19,931 nt of DNA from CAZTAR01 sp043813895 (GCA_043813895.1 JBDRKQ010000022.1:1-19931), one strand, 5' to 3'; counted from the first letter of the stretch, positions 8,790-16,268 are shown. Notes: generated by a model not told the origin, from the letters alone. Numbers and translations are program-made.

Positions 8790-9000
8790 GGGTGCCACGC
8801 CTTCACGCCATGCGAGAGCATGGCAGGTAGGCGTGCCTATCCGAGCCCCGAGCGCAAGCGAGTGGGTCCCGAAGTCACATGACCTGTTCTCGAAAACCCC
8901 GCGCTCGCGCTTGGGGCTCGGATTCGTGGGGCGGGTAGGCGTGCGCTCCCGCGAATCAACATGCTTACCTGCGACTGCATCGCGTGAAAGCATGGCACCC
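8790..9000. repeat. family A paired-hairpin repeat, copy 3, interrupted by a family B element
   Basis: Outer ends are GGGTGCCACGCCTTCACG and CGTGAAAGCATGGCACCC, matching copy 1 in the opposite orientation. The left hairpin core has been replaced by CCATGC-GAGA-GCATGG, a perfect stem; the right core retains CGCGA/TGCG-like pairing. The middle is split by a family B element at 8839-8923. A 14-base direct repeat with one mismatch, GCAGGTAGGCGTGC (8823-8836) and GCGGGTAGGCGTGC (8931-8944), flanks that insert. Confidence 0.8.
8839..8923. repeat. family B paired-hairpin repeat, copy 1
   Basis: An 85-bp element with perfect 11-bp terminal inverted repeats ATCCGAGCCCC and GGGGCTCGGAT. The match continues inward to about 20 of 22 positions (GAGCGCAAGCG against CGCTCGCGCTT). 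Translated on the minus strand it reads PSPKRERG ... LALGARI. The second copy is at 13345-13428. Confidence 0.85.
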
Positions 9001-9017
9001 GGCATTTCTCCACTATC

Positions 9018-9073
9018 GCGTCGGCCACGGGGGGCCGACGCTACATGGCGCGGCCGACAGGGGCGTCGGCCGC
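9018..9073. repeat. family D tandem hairpins
   Basis: Two perfect 9-bp stems side by side. GCGTCGGCC (9018-9026) pairs with GGCCGACGC (9033-9041) around a six-base loop. GCGGCCGAC (9050-9058) pairs with GTCGGCCGC (9065-9073) around another six-base loop. Both units end in GCTAC, so they are direct copies of about 32 bases. They lie 30 bases beyond the stop of the radical SAM gene, but no T run follows in that direction. Confidence 0.75.
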
Positions 9074-9103
9074 TACTAAAAAGCTCCAACAACTTTGACA
9101 GCG

Positions 9104-10417
9104 TCATGTCAGCAGCCCAAGCCCTCGCCGCAGCATCCAGCGAGGGCGAAGAAAGAACCGATTGTATGCCTCGCGCTTGAGTCGCAGGATGTCGCCGCTC
9201 GCCAGGTGGTCGAGCTTCATGACGGGATTGTACGTCGTGTACTCGCGCCAATCGCGCCCGAGCAGCCGGCCCGCCGCGCGCACCTCGTCGTGGAACGGCG
9301 TGCCGGGATAGGGCGTCACGACGCCGAACTGGGCCAGACTCGTGTCGAGGCAGCAGGCATAGTCGATCGTCCGGCGGACGCGCTCTTCCGTGTCTTCGGG
9401 GAAGCCCATCAGGTAGAAGGCGTTCACCAGCACGCCCTCGCCCTCGGCGAATCTGACGATGTCCTCCAAGTGCGTTTGCTCGAGCGGCTTGCGGCCGTGG
9501 CGTTCGAGGGTCTCGGCATCCGGCGTCTCAATCCCGAGATTGATGAATCGCAAGCCTGCGCGGCGCATGAGTCCGACCAACTCGCGGCTCAGGCAGTCCA
9601 CACGGGTCTCGCAACCCCAGGCAACGCGCAGACCGCGATTGAGCATGCCCTCCGCAATCCGCTTCGCCCGCTTCATGTCCAACGAGAAGACAATGTCGCG
9701 GAACAGGATGCTCCGAACGCCGAAGTCCCGGATGAGGTATTCGATTTCGTCCAGGACGTTGGTTGGGTTCCTGCTTCGCCACCGCGTGCCTTGAATTGGA
9801 AGATACTGGCAATACGGACATGCGAACGGGCAACCGCGGCTCGTCTGCATGGGCAGAAAAGGACGTCGCTTGAGCAGAGGTCGATAGCCGTACTTCTGAA
9901 TCGGGAAGCCGTTCCAATCCGGAAAGGGCAGTGCGTCCAGGTCACATACCGGCTCGACCTGGATCACGCCTGAATGGGTTGCGGTGTCGTCCAGTGCCAA
10001 TGCCCACGCGTCCGGTTCGCCGTCGATCACGAAGTCCCCCCCCTCCAGGAACAACTCCGGTCTGGCCCCTGCAAACGCCCCCGTAAAGCCCACCGTGCAG
10101 CCCAAATGGCGCTTGACCTCTCTGGCGAACGCAATCTCCTGTTCATAACCGATGATGCTCGTGGCGATGAGGACGATGTCTGCGTGCTCAGGCAAGGCAC
10201 TGTGAATCGTCACTTCGTGGCCGCGCCGGCGGAGGATTGCCGCGACGTATGCAAACGAGAGGACCGGCAGCCGCACGAGTCGCTTCTTGAGGAAGTTGAA
10301 CACGCGACCCGCCAGCCCGTCCGAGTCCATGACGGACCCGTACGTACCGGTCTGGTCCTTGTTGTTGCAACCGTGGCGGTCTTCTTCCAAGTCAACCAGC
10401 GCAACGCGAAGCCGCAT
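9104..10417 (-). CDS. B12-binding domain radical SAM protein
   Basis: 437 residues from ATG 10417, with AGAGGA nine bases upstream inside the preceding gene. A Rossmann-like cobalamin domain covers about residues 1-140 (MRLRVALVDL; HADIVLIATSIIGYEQEI; TVGFTGAFAGARPE). The radical SAM motif is TSRGCPFACPYC with Cys196, Cys200 and Cys203, followed by ILFRDIVFSLD, RFINLGIETPDAETL and AFYLMGFPEDTEE. The tail has the YNRFFLRPRWMLRRG pattern. Its start overlaps the end of the upstream radical SAM gene by 26 bases, so the two are translationally coupled and may act on consecutive intermediates. The substrate is unknown. Confidence 0.9.
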   Translation of the reverse strand: MRLRVALVDLEEDRHGCNNKDQTGTYGSVMDSDGLAGRVFNFLKKRLVRLPVLSFAYVAAILRRRGHEVTIHSALPEHADIVLIATSIIGYEQEIAFAREVKRHLGCTVGFTGAFAGARPELFLEGGDFVIDGEPDAWALALDDTATHSGVIQVEPVCDLDALPFPDWNGFPIQKYGYRPLLKRRPFLPMQTSRGCPFACPYCQYLPIQGTRWRSRNPTNVLDEIEYLIRDFGVRSILFRDIVFSLDMKRAKRIAEGMLNRGLRVAWGCETRVDCLSRELVGLMRRAGLRFINLGIETPDAETLERHGRKPLEQTHLEDIVRFAEGEGVLVNAFYLMGFPEDTEERVRRTIDYACCLDTSLAQFGVVTPYPGTPFHDEVRAAGRLLGRDWREYTTYNPVMKLDHLASGDILRLKREAYNRFFLRPRWMLRRGLGLLT

Positions 10418-12047
10418 CTGATGATCCTCTTCGAAGCATGTTTCGCAGCAGCTTCATGCCGCAGGCGGCGTAGTTCCACATAATCCTGGGGTGCTTTGCC
10501 CTTACGAGACGGCGAGCGATGTAGCCCGGCCGAAGATAAAACCGCAACATGCCGCGCCGCCGGTATGCCCGTAGCTCGTCGGCGGACAGCGCGTGCGTTC
10601 GCACTGTTGCCGCCGCGTACGCGCCCTCGCCATGCTCCCGAAGCAGCAGGCCCTCTTCGCCCGCGATCTTCGCAAACTTCGTCCCGTCGAACGGGTACGC
10701 GATGAAGATGTCCGCGAAGTCGCCGCCCAGCTTGCAGGCGAAGTCAATCGTTTGCCGGACGGTCTCGTGTGTGTCCCAGGGGAAGCCAATCATGAAATAC
10801 GTGTAGGCCAGCATGCCGTGCTGTCGGCACATCGCCACGGCCTTGCGGGACTGTTCCAGCGTGATGCCCTTGCCGATTCGGTCAAGTATCTCCTGGCTGC
10901 CCGATTCGATGCCGAGGCCGACGGCAAAACAGCCCGCCGCCTTCATCGCGATGAGCCGCTCCTCATCCAGCGTGTCCACGCGGCTGTTGCAGAACCACTC
11001 GATCTTCAGACCGCGGTCCAGAATCTCCCGGCAGACGGCCAGCACCCATCGCTTGTGCCACGTGAACGTGTCCGACTTGAAGTGGAAGTCCCGAATGCCA
11101 GAGTGCCGGACCCAGCGCTCGACCTCGTCCACAACGCGCTGCGGCGACTTCGTGCGAATCCGGCGACCGTGAATGGGTGGAACCAGGCAATAAAAACACT
11201 GGCCCGGACAACCGCGGCCCGTCTCGATGTGCGCGCACGGACGCCCGTTGTCCGGCCGGACGTATCGACGGTTGTCGATTAGATGCAGGGCTGGCATCGG
11301 CACGTTGTCGAGGTCGCGCACGAACTCACGGTCCGGCGTGCGGAGCGCGCCGCCGCCTCGGCGGTATGTGATGCCCCGAATGTCACTCAAACGCATGCCC
11401 GCCGCCATGTCCGCGACCGGTGCGGCATCTTCATGCCGGAGGACCGCGTCTAACTGTGGACAGGACATCAGCGCCTCGCGATCCCGGAAGTGAACACCCC
11501 GCAGGCAGGTGACAATCCGAGGCCGCGTTTCCTTCGCGATCACACACGCTTTCAGATCATCTCGCAGCGTCGATGTCGTCGCGCTGATGAGCAGCAGTTC
11601 CGGCTCGAGTTCGGCGAGATCCTTCCTGAAGTGCTCCCACGTATCGCCTGACATCGCATAGTCGCGGACCGCGACCTCAACACCCGCCGCCTCCAGGTAC
11701 GCCGCCGCTGTCAGCAAGTCCATCGGCGGCCGCGCGAAGCTCACGGCGAAGTCATCCACGGACGACTGGCATCGATCCTCGCGGACGTACACGCCCGTCG
11801 GCGGCACAATCAGGAGCGCACGCTTGACGACAACAGGCTCGCCGCGCGCCGTGCTCTCACAGACGGCGGGTCCCGTGCTTTCACGCGCGGCGGGTGCCAT
11901 GCTTTCACGCGACGAGGTCGCGGGTAAGCATGTCGAATCCCCTGCGAACATGCCTACCCGCCCCGCTTGCGCGGGACGTGAGGGCTTGGCCCCCGTTGGG
12001 GGTGCACGATTCTCTTCGGCGGTTTCGACCGCGGCATGTTCGATCAC
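10392..12047 (-). CDS. B12-binding domain radical SAM protein with a repeat-derived N-terminus
   Basis: 551 residues from GTG 12047 (GGTGGGAAG just upstream) or 502 from ATG 11900. The B12-like domain begins at VVVKRALLIVPPTG (residue 72) and the radical SAM motif is ETGRGCPGQCFYC with Cys280, Cys284 and Cys287. FKSDTFTWHKRW, FAVGLGIESGSQEIL and TYFMIGFPWDTHET follow, then the tail FYLRPGYIARRL. Residues of about 18-65 are encoded by a family A hairpin repeat that stays in frame. No ATG, GTG or TTG exists between the repeat and the first beta strand, so initiation must be either upstream of the repeat or within it. I favour GTG 12047 for its ribosome binding site, with real doubt. The 3' end overlaps the next radical SAM gene by 26 bases. 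Confidence 0.85.
   Translation of the reverse strand: MIEHAAVETAEENRAPPTGAKPSRPAQAGRVGMFAGDSTCLPATSSRESMAPAARESTGPAVCESTARGEPVVVKRALLIVPPTGVYVREDRCQSSVDDFAVSFARPPMDLLTAAAYLEAAGVEVAVRDYAMSGDTWEHFRKDLAELEPELLLISATTSTLRDDLKACVIAKETRPRIVTCLRGVHFRDREALMSCPQLDAVLRHEDAAPVADMAAGMRLSDIRGITYRRGGGALRTPDREFVRDLDNVPMPALHLIDNRRYVRPDNGRPCAHIETGRGCPGQCFYCLVPPIHGRRIRTKSPQRVVDEVERWVRHSGIRDFHFKSDTFTWHKRWVLAVCREILDRGLKIEWFCNSRVDTLDEERLIAMKAAGCFAVGLGIESGSQEILDRIGKGITLEQSRKAVAMCRQHGMLAYTYFMIGFPWDTHETVRQTIDFACKLGGDFADIFIAYPFDGTKFAKIAGEEGLLLREHGEGAYAAATVRTHALSADELRAYRRRGMLRFYLRPGYIARRLVRAKHPRIMWNYAACGMKLLRNMLRRGSSDAASRCAG
11851..11922. repeat. three imperfect 24-bp tandem units at the edge of the family A repeat
   Basis: Units start at 11851, 11875 and 11899, each beginning RTGCTYTCAC. 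Units 1 and 2 agree at about 19 of 24 positions; unit 3 is the true end of the family A element and diverges after its first half. Because 24 is a multiple of three, the protein of the minus-strand gene shows an eight-residue repeat: RESMAPAA, RESTGPAV, CESTARGE. Confidence 0.75.
11892..11993. repeat. family A paired-hairpin repeat, copy 2 (intragenic)
   Basis: Begins GGGTGCCATGC and keeps both tandem hairpins (CGCGAC-GAG-GTCGCG; CCCGC-TTG-CGCGGG). The right terminus is degraded (AGGGCTTGGCCCC against AAGGCATGGCACC in copy 1). It lies within the N-terminal coding frame of the radical SAM gene 10392-12047. Confidence 0.8.
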
Positions 12048-12136
12048 GACTTCCCACCAGTTTCTCGACGGCCGGTGCCGACTGCCAACCGGCCGACAGC
12101 TTATAGACGGTTCTGGTTCAGTTCAGAGCCGCGCGC

Positions 12137-12205
12137 GTGAGCAAGCGGTCAGCTCACCAATACAAAGGCCTTCCCGACGAACGCCGACCCCTCCCTTACG
12201 GTCGG
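12137..12205. repeat. two short hairpins in the 191-bp spacer between the GT2 and radical SAM genes
   Basis: GTGAGC (12137-12142) pairs with GCTCAC (12152-12157). CCGACC (12184-12189) pairs with GGTCGG (12200-12205) around CCTCCCTTAC. They resemble the intergenic hairpins elsewhere in the window in size and style but belong to neither family A nor B. The spacer (12048-12238) holds no other recognisable feature beyond the GGTGGGAAG before GTG 12047. Confidence 0.5.
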
Positions 12206-12238
12206 GGCTCTGATTATGCCCACACGGGACGACGCGTT

Positions 12239-13312
12239 TCAGACCGTCCGCTTATGAAGCTCCCGGAGAAGATCGACGCGAAGGTTCGCGATTTGGCCTT
12301 TGATCGACTTGATCACGCCCAGCGAGAACTCCGCCATGATCCCGATCATAAGCAGCGTTGCTGCCGCGGTCAGAAGCGCCACGTCGGAGAACTGCATGTG
12401 CCCCACGAAGATCCGATCAAGCGCCGACTTGACCACGCCCGCCGTACCCAGCAGCATCGCAAGCGGCAGGAACACCCGCATTGGCCGGAAGAACAAGATC
12501 ATCCGCAGCACGGTCATGAAGTACCGCGCCGTATCGCCGACCATGTGGAACTTCGATTTCCCGATCCGCGGGAAGTACTTCGTCGGGACGTACTTCACGC
12601 GGTGCCCGTTGCACAGGAACGCGAGTGTCATCGTTGTGACACAGGAAAACCCGTCCGGAATCACCCACAGATAGGTCAGCATGAGATCGCGTTTGAACGC
12701 CTTGAGGCCCGTGTTCAAATCCGGAATACGCTCCTTGGACAGGTAGCACGCCAGCTTGCGAATCAGCCACTTCGCCGGCACACGGAGGATGCGGGCGGTC
12801 CCCTCCTCCGACGTCCGGGCGCCGTTTACCTGGTCGAACTTGGGAAACTCCGACAGGAGCTTCGGAATGTCCGCGGCGTTGTAGGAGCCGTCCACGTCCA
12901 ACATGACAATCACACGCCCGCGGGCTTCGAGGATGCCCGTCTTGCGGGCGGCCCCGCTTCCGCCGTTCCTCTCGCGCTGCACACATCGAACGCCACGCGC
13001 TTCAGCCAGGCTCAGCGTTGCATCCGTCGAGCAATCGTCCACGAGGAGAATCTCATAGGTGTACTCTGTTTCCTCCATCGCGCGGCGGCAGTCGTCGATT
13101 ACCTTCTCCACGGCCTCCTCTTCATCGTATGCCGGCAGGAGCACCGTCACGTCCACCGAGCTGCTCGTGTAATCCTCCTCCCCGGAGACGATGCGATACT
13201 GCTCCCGCCGCAGAAACTCCTCATGCACGTGCTGCTCGGACAACGTCGCCGAAGCCGCCCGTTCCTCGATCAGGCTGCCGATCAACTCGTCAGGCATTAT
13301 CGCAGAGGGCAT
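12239..13312 (-). CDS. family 2 glycosyltransferase, DPM1/GtrB-like polyprenyl-phosphate sugar synthase
   Basis: 357 residues from ATG 13312, with AAGGA eight bases upstream. After a non-conserved leader of about 50 residues comes a GT-A domain: VTVLLPAYDEEEAVEKVI, ILLVDDCSTDAT, NGGSGAARKTGI and the metal-binding DVD in VIVMLDVDGSYNAADIP (residues 139-141). GLKAFKR and the VPTKYFPRIGKSKFH segment fit the DPM1-like subgroup. Two membrane helices follow near the C-terminus (about residues 275-295 and 305-335), as in bacterial polyprenyl-phosphate glucose or mannose synthases. The likely role is loading a sugar onto undecaprenyl phosphate for a GT-C enzyme such as the one at 2215-4371. The leader is unusual for the family. 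Confidence 0.88.
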   Translation of the reverse strand: MPSAIMPDELIGSLIEERAASATLSEQHVHEEFLRREQYRIVSGEEDYTSSSVDVTVLLPAYDEEEAVEKVIDDCRRAMEETEYTYEILLVDDCSTDATLSLAEARGVRCVQRERNGGSGAARKTGILEARGRVIVMLDVDGSYNAADIPKLLSEFPKFDQVNGARTSEEGTARILRVPAKWLIRKLACYLSKERIPDLNTGLKAFKRDLMLTYLWVIPDGFSCVTTMTLAFLCNGHRVKYVPTKYFPRIGKSKFHMVGDTARYFMTVLRMILFFRPMRVFLPLAMLLGTAGVVKSALDRIFVGHMQFSDVALLTAAATLLMIGIMAEFSLGVIKSIKGQIANLRVDLLRELHKRTV

Positions 13313-13344
13313 CTCACTATTCCTTCTTCAAACGCGGCGACACG

Positions 13345-13428
13345 ATCCGAGCCCCGAGCGCAAGCGAGCGGGTCCGAAGACCTACGATCTGCCCGCGATG
13401 ACCCCGCGCTGGCGCTTGGGGCTCGGAT
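13345..13428. repeat. family B paired-hairpin repeat, copy 2
   Basis: An 84-bp copy with the same ATCCGAGCCCC / GGGGCTCGGAT ends (one more matching base pair outside: GATCC...GGATC). It occupies most of the 120-bp spacer between the radical SAM gene and the downstream GT2 gene. It ends 5 bases from the radical SAM stop codon and leaves the GT2 ribosome binding site (13321-13328) clear. Confidence 0.85.
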
Positions 13429-13432
13429 CTCC

Positions 13433-14824
13433 TCACCAGCGACGCCAGAACATCGCCGGGATCGCCACTGAAACCGTCTTCAGCCGACCCAGAAGATGCT
13501 CGTGAGGGTGGCGCAGGCACTTCAACGCGTATTGCGGCGAAAGGTAGAAACTCCGGTACGCCTGCTTCGCCATTTGCCGAATCTCGTCGTTCGAGAAATC
13601 CGGGTAGTCCGGCTCACCGTTCGGCGTCAGCCAGCCGTTCTCATCGAGCAGCTTGTGCAGCGGCGTGCCTTCCAGGATGTTCGCCAGTTGAAACTGGGCC
13701 GTGTGTGGGTTGAGCTTCTTCGCCCAACGGATCGTCTTCAGGGTCGTCTCCCGCGTCTCGCCGGGAAAGCCGATCACGAAGTCACCGTGAATGCGAAGGC
13801 CTGCGCGTTTCGCATTCAAGGTGAACTCGTTCATCTTCTTGTGCGAAACGCCCTTCTTGATCCGGCGAAGTATGTCCCGGTCGGCCGTCTCATACCCCAC
13901 GTGGACCACCCGGCAATTCGCCTGCTTCATCACGCGCATCGTCTCGTAGCTGAGGTTGCACCGTGCATAGCACGACCAGGGAATCTCTAGCCCGCGTTTG
14001 ATCTTCCTCGCCGAGAACTCCAGTGCCCGCTCGTCCGTGAGCGTGTCGTCCTGGATCATCACCGAGCGAACGTCCGGCATCTCGCGGTCGATGTAGGCAA
14101 ACTCCTCCATCACGTTCTCGACGCTGCGCGTGTTGTACGTGAAGCCCTTGATAAACGTGTGAACCCACAGACAAAACGTACATTGCCCCCAACAGCAGCC
14201 GCGGCCCGTCATCAGATCCATGAACGGGTAAAACTCGGAGATCGTCTTGTAGTCGCGAATGTCGAGGTGCTCTTTGAAGAACCGAGATACGAACGGGATC
14301 GCGTCCAGTTCCTCGCCCGTGAGATAAGGACGAGGCTCATTCCTCACGATCCGATCGCCATCGCGATAGAGCAGGTTCTTGACGTCGGCCTGCGGTTTGC
14401 CGTCTGCGAGTTCCGCCAGGGGATGTTCGAACTCGCCTTCGATGCCGTACTGCACCGCCTCGGTCTGCTTCAACGTATCTTCCGGAAACGCCGAGTAGAA
14501 CGGGCCGACCAGAACCCCGATGCAACCCAGCTTTTCCGTCATCCCATCCGCAAACGCCACGTCGTTCCGGCGGCTCTGCTGCCCCGTGTAGGTCACGAGC
14601 ATGTCCGGCCGCCAGGCCCGGAGCAGGTCCTCCGTCGCGTCGTGATCGAGATGCCGCGACGGCGCGTCGATCAGGCGGATTTCGTGCCCGCAGTGCTCCA
14701 GCCACGCGCCGGCGTAACCCAGCCAAAGCGGGTACCACTGCGTCGAGGAGAGGGATACAAAGTCGCAACGCGCGTTGCGCATGTAATCCCTTTTGTATGG
14801 AGGGGATAGCAACGCGATTCGCAC
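13433..14824 (-). CDS. B12-binding domain radical SAM protein
   Basis: 463 residues from GTG 14824, which has GGGGAG seven bases upstream and starts the protein at the first beta strand (VRIALLSPPYKRDY). The open frame extends to 14950 but the added 42 residues look non-coding. The B12-like domain covers about residues 1-140; the radical SAM motif is GRGCCWGQCTFC with Cys211, Cys215 and Cys218, preceded by an extra Cys210. VMIQDDTLTDERAL, VVHVGYETADRDIL and GDFVIGFPGETRETT complete the core, and the tail is YRSFYLSPQYALKCLRH. It resembles the other radical SAM enzymes here but is distinct in the double cysteine. Reaction unknown. Confidence 0.9.
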   Translation of the reverse strand: MRIALLSPPYKRDYMRNARCDFVSLSSTQWYPLWLGYAGAWLEHCGHEIRLIDAPSRHLDHDATEDLLRAWRPDMLVTYTGQQSRRNDVAFADGMTEKLGCIGVLVGPFYSAFPEDTLKQTEAVQYGIEGEFEHPLAELADGKPQADVKNLLYRDGDRIVRNEPRPYLTGEELDAIPFVSRFFKEHLDIRDYKTISEFYPFMDLMTGRGCCWGQCTFCLWVHTFIKGFTYNTRSVENVMEEFAYIDREMPDVRSVMIQDDTLTDERALEFSARKIKRGLEIPWSCYARCNLSYETMRVMKQANCRVVHVGYETADRDILRRIKKGVSHKKMNEFTLNAKRAGLRIHGDFVIGFPGETRETTLKTIRWAKKLNPHTAQFQLANILEGTPLHKLLDENGWLTPNGEPDYPDFSNDEIRQMAKQAYRSFYLSPQYALKCLRHPHEHLLGRLKTVSVAIPAMFWRRW

Positions 14825-15041
14825 TCTGAAACTCCCCGGATCACGTCGGCGAGAGTGAACCCGTAGGGGTTTATCGGCACCGTGCCGAGCCTCGGCTTGC
14901 GTATTATTGGCACATCCGCACGCGTCGCCCCCGTCACCCCGTGAACTCAATCAGTGGGTTTGTTATCGGATGTTCCACGGGAAGGTCGACGCTCCGAGGT
15001 CCGTGTCCCTCGATCCAGAACGCCGTTGTTCAGACGGGAGG

Positions 15042-16268
15042 TTACGCCCCCGCGCCAGCCGGAGAGCCCGCCCTTTGCGTTTCCGGCTCGACCCTTTGAC
15101 GGGTGGAACCGCGGAGACGCGAATACGAGCTGTTCTGGCGGAAGAACGGATAACTCAACGCCGCGGCGAACAACACGAAGAGTGTGTCGAGGAACACGAT
15201 CCCCTGCCGGACCACGCCGTACCGGCTCGCCGTGCCGGGCGGCAGATCCACCGAGCGAAACGCCTGACTCGCGACCAGGATCGATACGGCCAGCGACGCG
15301 ACCGCGACGACGAGCAAGTCCAGCCGCCCCAGCGTCAGCAGCGTCAGGGCGATCAGCGACCATAAGCCCACGGCCCACGGCAGCAGAAGTTGCTGGCCGA
15401 TCCGGGTCAGCGTCATCAGTTTGCAGAAGCCGCTCATCTCCGGAAGACGGTACAGGAATCGCAGCGACTCGCGGAGGAAGGCGTTGTTCTTCCGGAACTT
15501 GTGCGAGAGGAACTCCGACACGTCATCGGGTCCCCGCAACTCCTCCACAATCGCCTGGCGGGAGTAAACCACGCGATAGCCCAGGCTGTTGCCCAGAAAG
15601 CCGACATGAACGTCGTCCGCGACCACGTCATCCGGGAACTCGCTCAGCATCTCCCGACGAAACGCGTAACAAGTGGCAATCACGATGGAACTGCTGTGGG
15701 CGTCTGACTCCATCAGGCGGCCGCGGTTCTGCGAATCCCAGAAGCACTTGTCTTGCCAGATCGCTTTCGACGCATAGCTGTACGCGCCGACCACGCCGAT
15801 CTTCGGGTCCGCGGCGAACTCCGCCGCGAGTTGCTTCAGCGTGTCCGGCCGCATACGTCCGTCGACGTCCGTCACCACGACGTACTCTCCGTCGAGCGTC
15901 GGCAACACGTGATTGAGTTGGTTGATTTTGCCTTTTCGGGGAGAGTGCGAGATGCGTATCCCCTGCCCCAGGGGGATTCTGGCTGACAGGCGTTGCGCCG
16001 TTGCATCGGTGCTCCCGCCGTCCACAAACACGATTTCGAGTTTCTCCGCCGGGTAGTCGCACGCCAGGAGGTTATTCAGTTTCTCGACGATGAGGTCGGC
16101 CTCGTTATAACACGGCACCACGATCGAAAGCGCCGGCAGCACGTCGGGCACGGGCGCCGTTGAACGTCGCCGGAGAACGCCGACGAATCGCATCACGACA
16201 AAGTACACAGCGCACAGCCATCCCAGAGCCAATGTGCTGAGAGCGAAGAACGTCGTCAGAACCCACAT
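15042..16268 (-). CDS. membrane-anchored family 2 glycosyltransferase, processive (BcsA/HAS-like) type
   Basis: 408 residues from ATG 16268, with GGGAGA seven bases upstream; the open frame to 16373 adds an implausible leader. An N-terminal helix (WVLTTFFALSTLALGWLCAVYFVV) is followed by the GT-A domain: LSIVVPCYNEADLI, VFVDGGSTDAT, the DVD of VVTDVDGRMRPD (residues 134-136), a VADDVHVGF acidic motif (217-219) and KFRKNNAFLR where processive enzymes have QxxRW. Two or three helices follow (LLPWAVGLWSLIALTLLTL; LLVVAVASLAVSILVASQAF; GIVFLDTLFVLFAAALSY). It probably extends or starts a glycan chain at the inner membrane. The last 25 residues (after YPFFRQNSSYS) are basic and low-complexity, coded by a stretch with hairpin potential, and may be repeat-derived. 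Confidence 0.87.
   Translation of the reverse strand: MWVLTTFFALSTLALGWLCAVYFVVMRFVGVLRRRSTAPVPDVLPALSIVVPCYNEADLIVEKLNNLLACDYPAEKLEIVFVDGGSTDATAQRLSARIPLGQGIRISHSPRKGKINQLNHVLPTLDGEYVVVTDVDGRMRPDTLKQLAAEFAADPKIGVVGAYSYASKAIWQDKCFWDSQNRGRLMESDAHSSSIVIATCYAFRREMLSEFPDDVVADDVHVGFLGNSLGYRVVYSRQAIVEELRGPDDVSEFLSHKFRKNNAFLRESLRFLYRLPEMSGFCKLMTLTRIGQQLLLPWAVGLWSLIALTLLTLGRLDLLVVAVASLAVSILVASQAFRSVDLPPGTASRYGVVRQGIVFLDTLFVLFAAALSYPFFRQNSSYSRLRGSTRQRVEPETQRAGSPAGAGA

Larger units (their letters stand above)
8742..9103. other. 362-bp gene-free spacer filled with hairpin repeats
   Basis: Between the end of the radical SAM gene (9104) and the GTG of the membrane protein gene (8741). About 270 of its 362 bases belong to three repeat families described separately: A (8790-9000), B nested in A (8839-8923) and D (9018-9073). 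I see no credible gene and no classical terminator (stem followed by a T run) on either strand. Confidence 0.7.

Noticed and set aside
8790..9073. CRISPR array
   Set aside because: The repeats here are palindromic doublets of different families, not regularly spaced identical direct repeats, and no cas gene is present.
8742..9251. N-terminal extension of the membrane protein to 698 residues
   Set aside because: The added residues are translations of hairpin repeats ('PSPKRERG', 'LALGARI') and of the end of the neighbouring gene. GTG 8741 has a ribosome binding site and starts at the first membrane helix.
9095..9973. Plus-strand open frame of 292 codons
   Set aside because: Antisense to the radical SAM gene 9104-10417; the composition is that of a complement-strand shadow.
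12137..13471. Long plus-strand open frame of 444 codons
   Set aside because: It lies opposite the clear GT2 gene, is rich in Arg, His and Gln, has no recognisable domain, and crosses both hairpin repeats. It is the high-GC shadow of the minus-strand gene.
14825..14950. N-terminal extension of the radical SAM gene 13433-14824
   Set aside because: GTG 14824 has a GGGGAG at good spacing and begins at the first beta strand; the added residues show no family character.
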